NCBI RefSeq assembly: GCF_002260845.1
Contig: NZ_BEDT01000001.1
Span: 434,001-498,000, forward strand
Reading direction: 5' to 3'
Length of the DNA: 64,000 nt
DNA from: Pseudolactococcus reticulitermitis
Lineage (GTDB): Bacteria > Bacillota > Bacilli > Lactobacillales > Streptococcaceae
Part shown: positions 36,004-43,241 of the stretch, one piece after another
Numbering within the stretch: position 1 is the first letter of the stretch
How the letters are laid out: each line of letters opens with the position of its first letter
Position numbers and translations under genes: made by a program
Notes under the pieces: generated by a model
Databases searched by the model: none
Seen by the model: the letters and a program-made list of their open reading frames with translations, nothing else
Told to the model about the DNA's origin: nothing

Positions 36004-36893
36004 CAAAAACTCTTCCTTATTTCATTAAATATTTCAGTAGATGATAATTGATTTTTTTTCAATAAAAATTCATAAGTTCCAGTATCTCCAAAGCATTCAC
36101 CTACACCAAAACTAGTAATCTTTAAGTTGTTTGATTCGCTATTATAGAATAAGCTTTTTAATTGTGAAGCTAATCCACCTATTTTGCTATTTTCTTCAAT
36201 AATATATATATGATCATATTTAAATATAATACTTTCATATTGAGCATAATCTAAAGGTTTAACTTTGTTAACTAATATTAAGTCAACTTTTGAATTAATA
36301 TCATTATCCATTTCATAATCTTTTGATATAAGTGCACCAATATAACCAGTAGAAATTATAATTCTAGAATTTTCTCCAAGTAAGCTACGGTCCATTACGT
36401 TACTTATCAAATCATTCTTATTGATTCGAATATACGATGTCCTTTCACTCAACGCTGCTTCTTCGATACTTTCCTTAATAGAGTTTTTATCATAAGGACA
36501 ATATAATTCTATATCTGGAAATGAACTCATTATGGAAATATCATTTAGAAGTTGATGGCTAGCCCCTTCAAAAGAGGATGAAAATCCTGCATACTCTCCT
36601 ATCAATATAGCTTTTCTTTTATTAAGTAGTAAACTGTCATTAATTTGCTCAAGTGCTCTTAAAACCAAATGCTTAGAAAATAAACATACCACAGGAATAA
36701 ATCCAACATAATTTACTCCTGCTGCGATACTTACAATATTTGCTTCAGAAATGCCAATATTAAAATATTTTTCAGGGAATTTCTCACCAAATTTATAACT
36801 CAATGTTGAGCTCCCGACATCACCTGTCAAAAGAACTATATTACCATTTCTATTCTCAAGATCAATTAATTTTTCAATTACTGTAGTTCTCAC
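36003..36893 (-). CDS. Transketolase-like protein, C-terminal half (pyrimidine-binding and C domains)
   Basis: The 296-residue protein is the second subunit of a split transketolase. It shows the NIGISEANIVSIAAG motif with the catalytic Glu, plus EYAGFSSSFEGASHQ of the pyrimidine domain, followed by a C-terminal Rossmann-like domain (IIISTGYIGALISK, HIYIIEENSKIGG). A GTG start has GGAGGG upstream. It overlaps the N-terminal half by 20 bases, so the two subunits are made together. Split transketolases transfer two-carbon ketol units; in the phosphonothrixin pathway such a pair acts on a phosphonate. Donor and acceptor here are unknown. Confidence 0.9.
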   Translation of the reverse strand: MRTTVIEKLIDLENRNGNIVLLTGDVGSSTLSYKFGEKFPEKYFNIGISEANIVSIAAGVNYVGFIPVVCLFSKHLVLRALEQINDSLLLNKRKAILIGEYAGFSSSFEGASHQLLNDISIMSSFPDIELYCPYDKNSIKESIEEAALSERTSYIRINKNDLISNVMDRSLLGENSRIIISTGYIGALISKDYEMDNDINSKVDLILVNKVKPLDYAQYESIIFKYDHIYIIEENSKIGGLASQLKSLFYNSESNNLKITSFGVGECFGDTGTYEFLLKKNQLSSTEIFNEIRKSF

Positions 36894-37701
36894 GTTTATT
36901 ACCCTCCATTTTATTTAAACACTTGTTGGCCTCTTCAAAAAGATATATCTTTTCTTCTTTATTTACTCTATACGAGTGAAAATCAGGATTATTTTCCATA
37001 AAATGTACTCCTTTTCCTTTTATAGTCTTCGCTAAAACTACTTGTGGTGTATTACATTTCAATCTGGAAAAAGCATATTGAATTTCATCATAGTCATTCC
37101 CATCAATTTCAATAGGGTCTACACCTAAAAAGCTTTTGAATTTACACTTTAAATTATCAAATTTAGAAACTTTATCACAAAAGCCATCTAGTTGCATACA
37201 ATTTTGATCAACTACAAATACTAAATTGCTCAGGTTTAGACTTTTTGAAGAGTACATCGCTTCCCAAACTTGTCCCTCATTCAATTCCCCATCACCAAGT
37301 AAAACAAAAACTTTTCTATCTATATTTTTCAGTTTAAGTGCAAGTGCAACACCAACACCAATCGAAGCTCCCTGACCTAAACTTCCTAATCCAAAACTAA
37401 TTCCAGGAATTGTTGAACTAGGATGTCCTGTAAGAGTAGAACCGTTACTTCTAAATGTAGTAAGTAGTTCTTTACTAATTATTTTTGATTGAGCTAATTT
37501 TGCATACAATGCTGGTGCAGAATGTCCCTTTGACAATATAAATACATCGTTACTTTTTAGAATATATTCTTCATATATGTAATTTATTAAATCTATTGAT
37601 GACAGTGATCCTCCAAAATGACCTGATTCTGCATTAAAAACCATTTGAATAATATTTTTTCTTAGTTCAATTGATTTTTCTCTCAATTCTTCAATATTCA
37701 T
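36874..37701 (-). CDS. Transketolase-like protein, N-terminal half (thiamine-diphosphate binding)
   Basis: First subunit, 275 residues. It contains GHFGGSLSSIDLINYIYEEY, SKGHSAPALY, TGHPSSTIPGISFGLGSLGQG and the cofactor signature GDGELNEGQVWEAM followed by VVDQNCMQLDG. The set is complete, so the enzyme should bind thiamine diphosphate when joined to its partner. Genes of housekeeping transketolase encode one chain of about 660 residues, so this pair is a specialised enzyme. ATGA overlap with the upstream aminotransferase gene. Confidence 0.92.
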   Translation of the reverse strand: MNIEELREKSIELRKNIIQMVFNAESGHFGGSLSSIDLINYIYEEYILKSNDVFILSKGHSAPALYAKLAQSKIISKELLTTFRSNGSTLTGHPSSTIPGISFGLGSLGQGASIGVGVALALKLKNIDRKVFVLLGDGELNEGQVWEAMYSSKSLNLSNLVFVVDQNCMQLDGFCDKVSKFDNLKCKFKSFLGVDPIEIDGNDYDEIQYAFSRLKCNTPQVVLAKTIKGKGVHFMENNPDFHSYRVNKEEKIYLFEEANKCLNKMEGNKRENYSN

Positions 37702-38585
37702 AATTCGATAAATTTCTCCATATTTTTTATAATTTCAGTAGATGTAAACTCTGACAGATATAAATCTTTTATAAAATTAAGCATTCTATTCTGCGTATTA
37801 TAAACAATATCATTGATCTTTTTAATAGATACAATACCATTTGTTGTTCCTGTACAGAAAGAACTTTCAAATCCTGATAAATCATCTCTACTAATCGAAG
37901 ATACATGAACTGATATTTTATATTTTTTGCAAATATCAATAACATGCTGCCTAGTAATCCCCTCCAAAATACCTGAATTCAAATCTGGAGTATAAACAAT
38001 ATTTCCTTTTATAAAAAATATATTTGATCTACTAAGTTCACAGATTTCACCATTATTATTAGTATAGAGCACATCATCAACATCATTGTCTCCAAAAAGC
38101 TCAACTCTACTTGTTTCATAATTTGCTGGTGATTTAATTTTATATATAGAATGTCCCTTAATTCTCTCAAAAGAACCTATTCTTATGATTTTCTCAATTA
38201 AATTTGCATCATTCCTATGATTCGTATCTAAAATTGATATGATTACATCACCTTCAACTTCTTCTAAAAGTTCTGAGCATTCTAAAGAAAACACATTGAT
38301 TCGTAATGCAGAATTGTCACTGAGAGTGTGATTTTGAATCAGTTTTTTTATCTGATCTACTATCTCAAAATATGAATACCTAAATTTTATATTTAAAGAT
38401 TGACAACTCTTAATTAATCTAGAATAATATAATTCAAAAGAAAATAAATAATATTTTTCATTTATATTCACTATCTTTGGAGCTTCAAAAACTCCAATCC
38501 CGTATCTAATCATATTCGAAGAAATATTTACTAAAAGTTCTGAATTCTTATACAATTCGTTATTAATAATTATCGAATTATTCAC
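37698..38585 (-). CDS. Class IV pyridoxal-phosphate enzyme (branched-chain/D-amino-acid aminotransferase or aminodeoxychorismate-lyase fold)
   Basis: The 295-residue fold-type IV protein has RYGIGVFEAPKI at the entry to the active site, the probable catalytic Lys in HSIYKIKSPANYETSR, and ELSRSNIFFIKG ... GILEGITRQHVI, the cofactor-phosphate-binding strand-turn of the family. It can act on the L or D face depending on residues that cannot be judged by eye. With a D-Ala-ligase-like enzyme nearby, making an amino acid building block is plausible. GTG start with GAGGTG upstream. Confidence 0.88.
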   Translation of the reverse strand: MNNSIIINNELYKNSELLVNISSNMIRYGIGVFEAPKIVNINEKYYLFSFELYYSRLIKSCQSLNIKFRYSYFEIVDQIKKLIQNHTLSDNSALRINVFSLECSELLEEVEGDVIISILDTNHRNDANLIEKIIRIGSFERIKGHSIYKIKSPANYETSRVELFGDNDVDDVLYTNNNGEICELSRSNIFFIKGNIVYTPDLNSGILEGITRQHVIDICKKYKISVHVSSISRDDLSGFESSFCTGTTNGIVSIKKINDIVYNTQNRMLNFIKDLYLSEFTSTEIIKNMEKFIEL

Positions 38586-39789
38586 TTCTCAGCACCTCAT
38601 TATATTTTTCAATTCTATCAAGCCTATCTAATCCACCAGCTTTCAGAAAAGAACCATCTGACGCCATTGCTAAATGTGCTATTACTAAATCTGATGTTTC
38701 TGAAGTTCTTTGAGAAAATGCTATCCTAATACCGTTCTCTTCAGCAAATTTGACTACTAATAATGCAGAACTGATACTTCCTACTTGATTAGGTTTAACA
38801 ACGATTCCATCAACATACTTTCCATATTTTATTAACCTATCAATATTAGTTGCAAAAAAATCATCTCCAAACACCATTAATCTTTCCGGTTTTGACTCTC
38901 TAAACCTCTTCCAAGAATTATAATCGTTATCTGAAAAAGCATCTTCAATATACGTTAAATTTATTTCTTTTTCCCAATTTTTATAAGTGCTTTCCAAAAA
39001 GTCATAACTTCCTTCTTTTTGAGGATCCCAAGGAATATAATATAAACCAGTTGTTTTATCATAATGATCCGTCATAGCAAGATCTAGCCCCAAAGAATAC
39101 TTTTCTGCATTTTCGGATTCCTCTTTAACTGACTTCCATATATTTTTTATCACAAAATAAAAATTATCGGTTTCCACAGTCACTGCTCCTTGATTAGATA
39201 CTGTCACAGTATATCCTTGATTCTTCATTCTTTGTTTTAAATTCTGTTTAATATTTGATATTTCCGTTAATGTTTCCAGTGAGATATTCTCTTCAGAGAC
39301 TAGTAAAAACTCTATCCCTGTTAGAGAGCTTGAAGGATAACCATCAAAAATATTCACTAAATGTTTGACATTATTTTTATGTAATTGTTCATCTCCCATA
39401 ACAGAATACAGCGGAACTTTATTATACAGTGCCCATAATTTCCATAGTGCATAAGACGTAGCAACCAATACATTGCCATATTCATTTAACTCCCCTTTCT
39501 CAAGCATTTCTAATTCAAATTTTTGAATATTCTTCTTATTAATTGTAGTACCAACTAGTAAAGGTTGAACAATTTCAATAAATTTTTCCTTACAACCTAT
39601 AAGTTCTGGAGTAAAATTTTCACCTTTTTGAAATTTCTCGTGATACTGGATATCAAAATGTCCAGTAGTTGATCCTCTGGGTGCACTTCCCATCGCTTTT
39701 GTACCATCAGATAAAATTATCGTTACCTCTACTGTTTGAAAGCCCTTTGAATCTAGTACATATCTACATTCACATTGTTCAATTATCAT
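38578..39789 (-). CDS. Divergent enolase-superfamily enzyme (candidate carboxyphosphonoenolpyruvate-synthase-like or other pathway enolase)
   Basis: The 403-residue enolase relative keeps the metal ligands Asp236 (GLDLAMTD), Glu282 (YIEDAFSDND) and Asp309 (FGDDFFATN), the catalytic Lys332 (VVKPNQVGS) and Lys383 (FLKAGGLDR), and Glu160. The usual general acid Glu211 of enolase (GDEGG) is replaced by Gln200 (SNQGAV), the loop His159 is missing (NIFDGYPSSS), and the SHRSGE His is Gln360 (SQRTSE). It is therefore not a housekeeping enolase. A known parallel is the carboxyphosphonoenolpyruvate synthase of phosphinothricin biosynthesis. AAGGAG lies 7 bases before the ATG at 39789. Confidence 0.85.
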   Translation of the reverse strand: MIIEQCECRYVLDSKGFQTVEVTIILSDGTKAMGSAPRGSTTGHFDIQYHEKFQKGENFTPELIGCKEKFIEIVQPLLVGTTINKKNIQKFELEMLEKGELNEYGNVLVATSYALWKLWALYNKVPLYSVMGDEQLHKNNVKHLVNIFDGYPSSSLTGIEFLLVSEENISLETLTEISNIKQNLKQRMKNQGYTVTVSNQGAVTVETDNFYFVIKNIWKSVKEESENAEKYSLGLDLAMTDHYDKTTGLYYIPWDPQKEGSYDFLESTYKNWEKEINLTYIEDAFSDNDYNSWKRFRESKPERLMVFGDDFFATNIDRLIKYGKYVDGIVVKPNQVGSISSALLVVKFAEENGIRIAFSQRTSETSDLVIAHLAMASDGSFLKAGGLDRLDRIEKYNEVLRSE

Positions 39790-40759
39790 TATTATTCTCC
39801 TTATTTCTTCTCGCCTCAATACTTAATTTAATTATCTTATCACAAAGACTTAAAAAATTAATCCCTATAGTAGCTGCTTCTTTTGGAAGTAAACTAGTAG
39901 GTGTCATACCCGGAATACTATTAGCTTCTATAAAATAAATCTCGTCATAATCATCCACTATAAAATCTATACGTGAATAAACTTCAAATCCTAATTTTTT
40001 ATGGACTTCTATAGCAGAACTCATTAGCTTATTGCATAATTTTTCAGAAATATTTGCTGGACATATTTCCTGTACAACATTTGAAACATATTTTTTTTGG
40101 AAATCATATATTCCTTCTCCAACTATAATTTCAATTGGAGGAAGTGCTAAATCTCCTAAAATTCCTACTGAAAATTCTCTTCCTCTTATAAATTCTTCAA
40201 TTAAAAACTCCTTCTGATCAATTTCTTGAAGTTCCAAAGGTTCTAGTATCAGCTTCACACCAATACTTGAACCACTATCATTAGGTTTTATAATAACAGG
40301 TAAATTATCCCCCCCTATCTCTTTGTCATATTCTTTAGCTACTTTAACAGTATTTGAGACAACAATTTTTTTTGAAACTGATTTATTCATACTTATTGCT
40401 GTACTAAAAAATCCATTTCCTGTAAATAAAATTTTTTCAACTTCAAGCAAAGCCTGTAATCTTCCATCTTCTCCGATTCCTCCATGCGTGGCAAGAAATA
40501 CAATATCTGCTAATTTACACAATTTCAATACTTCTTTAGATATCTCTCTCGTATAATCTTTATCACTTAAAAAATTTGGATTTCTTTTATAATCATTATA
40601 TAAATTGTCAAAATTATTATTTATTTTATAAGTTCCAATCAACTCAAGAGAAATCACTTTATGTCCGATTTTTTCTAGACTATCTTCAATTAATTTTGCT
40701 GACTGCTGTGAAACCTCTCTTTCAGGGCTCTTACCACCATAAAGAATAATAATATTCAT
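39779..40759 (-). CDS. D-alanine-D-alanine-ligase-like ATP-grasp enzyme
   Basis: First gene of the operon, 326 residues from the ATG at 40759 (AGAAAGG upstream). All ligase landmarks are present: GGKSPEREVSQQSA with the substrate Glu, ATHGGIGEDGRLQ, VIIKPNDSGSSIGV, EEFIRGREFSVG, YDFQKKY (retaining the Lys-Tyr pair of D-Ala-D-Ala ligases) and the metal-binding EANSIPGMTPTS. It could join amino acids in the product, like RhiM of rhizocticin synthesis, or be a resistant copy of the cell-wall ligase if the product mimics D-alanine. Sequence alone cannot separate these. Confidence 0.88.
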   Translation of the reverse strand: MNIIILYGGKSPEREVSQQSAKLIEDSLEKIGHKVISLELIGTYKINNNFDNLYNDYKRNPNFLSDKDYTREISKEVLKLCKLADIVFLATHGGIGEDGRLQALLEVEKILFTGNGFFSTAISMNKSVSKKIVVSNTVKVAKEYDKEIGGDNLPVIIKPNDSGSSIGVKLILEPLELQEIDQKEFLIEEFIRGREFSVGILGDLALPPIEIIVGEGIYDFQKKYVSNVVQEICPANISEKLCNKLMSSAIEVHKKLGFEVYSRIDFIVDDYDEIYFIEANSIPGMTPTSLLPKEAATIGINFLSLCDKIIKLSIEARRNKENNNDN

Positions 40760-40783
40760 ATCACTAACCTTTCTTATTTTATA

Positions 40784-40826
40784 TTTTCTAAAATCCAATT
40801 TAAATATACAATTGGATTTTAGAAAA
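40784..40826 (-). promoter_or_regulatory. Perfect 17-bp leader hairpin before the phosphonate operon
   Basis: TTTTCTAAAATCCAATT (40784-40800) pairs perfectly with AATTGGATTTTAGAAAA (40810-40826) around a 9-base loop. It lies between the promoter and the first gene. No T-run follows on the minus strand, so it is not a plain terminator; it may be an RNA-stabilising structure, a regulator site or an attenuation element. Confidence 0.65.
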
Positions 40827-40897
40827 TCATTAGCATACTTCAAATTTTATATTGAAGTTAAACTGTCATTTTACATATCTTTTTCTCCAACATGTCT

Positions 40898-40926
40898 ATT
40901 ATAATTATAAAACAAAGTAAGCGCTT
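40898..40926 (-). promoter_or_regulatory. Putative promoter and cre-like operator of the phosphonate operon
   Basis: Two overlapping TATAAT boxes (40909-40904 and 40903-40898, minus strand) lie just below the dyad GAAAGCGCTTAC (core AAGCGCTT, 40919-40926), which resembles a CcpA catabolite (cre) site and covers the -35 region; a consensus -35 hexamer is missing. This suggests carbon-source control, possibly with an activator such as the Rgg-type regulator. No gene is visible between here and the repeat element at 41117. Confidence 0.5.
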
Positions 40927-41116
40927 TCTTATTAGGGGGATTTATTTTTTTATAAAATATATAAAAACAAATATTTCCTTTTTCCATTCATTTTGTGTTG
41001 CTGTTAAGCTATCCCTCTCAAAAATATCTTTATTTGCAAATTTTATTATAGTAAATTTATTCGGAATAACCAAAATCAATTACGTTTTTTCCTATTCTAA
41101 TTCCTAATCAAAACCC

Positions 41117-41253
41117 AAAAAAGACTGGGATAAAAATCATGGACCAAATTATTTCTAGTTACTTATAAAATATAAAAGCCGTAAGAAATCAGTTTTCAAA
41201 ACAAATTTCTTACGGCTCTTTTATTGCTGAGACTTTTGTCCCAATTCCTTTTT
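41117..41253. repeat. MITE-like element with inverted ends and internal hairpin
   Basis: The ends match imperfectly in inverted orientation: AAAAAAGACTGGGATAAAAATC at 41117 against GACTTTTGTCCCAATTCCTTTTT at the right. In the middle AGCCGTAAGAAAT (41177-41189) pairs perfectly with ATTTCTTACGGCT (41205-41217), followed by CTTTT. The internal hairpin can also terminate transcription between the helicase gene end and the phosphonate operon promoter region. The rest of the 640-base gap (40760-41400) shows no convincing gene. Confidence 0.55.
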
Positions 41254-41400
41254 ATTAAATTTTTACACTAATTCATTTTGTAATTAATAATCCTATATTT
41301 GACTAGAGCTAGAAAAAATTTAATAAGTCCCCCCTCTTATCAACAATCACATTTTTTTGAATTCAAGTATCAACCATATATCATACCTATGAAGTTATTC

Positions 41401-42192
41401 TCATGAAACAATTGTAGCAACACCTGGCTGCAGTAATAAATCAAAAAATTCATTTATGTTATCATTTTTTTGATCTCCACTCGGATTATAATAGTTCACA
41501 AGGTTTGACCTTTTTTTACAATATGAGAAGGACATATATCTTTTAGCCCTAGATATAGCAACAAAAAATGCACTTCTATCTGCTTCAGGTTGATTTTTAA
41601 AATTCCAAAAAGCCGAGTCTTCAAGTCCCACAAAATAAACTGCTTCATACTCTAATCCTTTGCTTTTGTGAATCGTCATTATAGGAATCGTATTTTCCCC
41701 TTGAAATTTTTCAATAGCAACTTTAAATCCATCAATTGAATTGTATTCTTTCCAGAAAAGATCTACAAATATATTCAATACTGTTACTAGATAATTCCCT
41801 TGTTCATACTCAGGAAATACTCTACAAATTCTTTCTACCTCTATTTTTTTAATAATTTCTTGTACAAGTACAACAAAATCATTTTTATCAGAAATATCAT
41901 TTAGTCTATTTTGACAATAATAAATCAATTCATTCAATTCCGTTTGAACAGAATCAAAAGTATGTCCTCCAATCCCTTCGGCTAGACCAGTAATTTTCAA
42001 CCAAAAATTTTCAAGATTCTCCCACTCATCTGCTGTTTGAATTTTTAAACTTACTTTAAAAATATTTAATATCAATAACACTACTGACTGCTTAAGTGAA
42101 TCTTGAAAGTCATTTTCTATACGTGCTCTAACACCATAACTTTTCAGCAACGTTATAATTTCTGCAGAATACTTTTCAGCTGTTTGTTTCAC
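41401..42192 (-). pseudogene. GajB-like UvrD-type helicase, C-terminal part (frameshifted)
   Basis: The 263 codons hold the C-terminal motifs of superfamily 1A helicases: TIPIMTIHKSKGLEYEAVYFVG (motif V region) and ADRSAFFVAISRAKRYMSFS (motif VI). The frame continues upstream of its first ATG as GVKVDDICILVKQTAEKYS, directly abutting the end of the N-terminal part; adding one base to the T6 run at 42231-42236 restores one protein of about 615 residues. No independent ribosome site is seen. Likely the second gene of a Gabija-like defence pair. Confidence 0.82.
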
Positions 42193-42221
42193 TAAAATAC
42201 AAATATCATCTACTTTTACAC

Positions 42222-43241
42222 CTATAGATATTTTTTAACAATATCAGGTACAATCCTCTCTGCTTCAGCTTTTTCATCTGATGATATAAAAAGTTTAATT
42301 TCTCCATCATCAAAACTCCAATTATCCGAAGAATGAGCCTCTAATTCATTTTCTCCTAAAGACTCATACATTCTTTTTTGTAGGTCCACAAGCCTTGGTG
42401 CTGAACGATGATTCATAATAAGAGATACTTTATCAGAATTAAAATCCCTTTGAAAATCTAAAAAAATTGTTTTTCGAGCTCCAGCCCATTCCATAATTCG
42501 TTGCTTATTATCACCAACTGCTGTTACTATTGAATCTCCATTAAGAAAACAGGCTTTTACTAAATCATATTGTAAATCCGTCGTATCTTGAAATTCATCT
42601 AAAAAAACATGTGAATAGGTCATTTGAAGTAAGTCTTTAATTTTAGGATTTGTTATGATTATTCTAGTTGCTAATATATTAATCATTTTGAAAGTAAGAC
42701 ATGCTTTATTATATTCACTATCTCGAAGAAGATCTATCCAAATATCTGACTTCATATTTTTATACAGGGCATTATCAATTGTTGATTTCTTTGATTTTTT
42801 TTCCAATTGACTAAATCCTTGAAAATGCTTGGAGAAAACACTTTCAATTATATTCTCATCCTCTACTAAATAATTTTTTTGAGGAATAAGTCCCTCAGGC
42901 AGTGCAGTTCTAAATTGATCAAGAACCCTTTTTGAAAACGCATCATATGTCAAAGAAGAAAATCTACTACCATATTCATTCCCGTATCTTTTTACAATTC
43001 GTTCCTTTAAATTGTCAGCTGCATCTTTCTTAAAACTGATGGCTAAAATTTTTCTAGGATTTTTACTCAAGTTTGTCTGAAACAAATAATCAGTTTTTTG
43101 TGCCAAAAGTTCAGTTTTTCCAGCTCCTGGACCTGCAACAACTAGTAAATGTTGATTAGACTTCACTGCATTTTCAGCAGCAGATTCAAGTATAATATCA
43201 CCTTTTGGTACCCAATCTGATGACTCAACAAATCTATTCAT
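42222..43241 (-). pseudogene. GajB-like UvrD-type helicase, N-terminal part (frameshifted)
   Basis: The 339 codons from the ATG at 43241 (GGGAG 8 bases upstream) hold Walker A VVAGPGAGKTELLAQK, motif Ia region ILAISFKKDAADNLKERI, Walker B HVFLDEFQDTTDLQ and motif III AVGDNKQRIMEWAGA. The frame stops right after VPDIVKKYL at the T6 run 42231-42236, before motifs IV-VI. If real, the break removes helicase activity and probably the defence function. The start overlaps the end of the OLD-type gene by 8 bases, showing coupling. Confidence 0.85.

Noticed and set aside
26356-40759. Aminoethylphosphonate decoration of a glycan or lipid as the cluster product
   Set aside because: No glycosyltransferase, phosphonate cytidylyltransferase or membrane transferase is in the operon; the carrier protein, ligases and ABC exporter point to a small diffusible compound. 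Not fully excluded.
40892-41107. Plus-strand frame of 71 codons upstream of the phosphonate operon
   Set aside because: No ribosome site, and it lies over the divergent promoter and cre-like dyad; composition is that of random AT-rich DNA.
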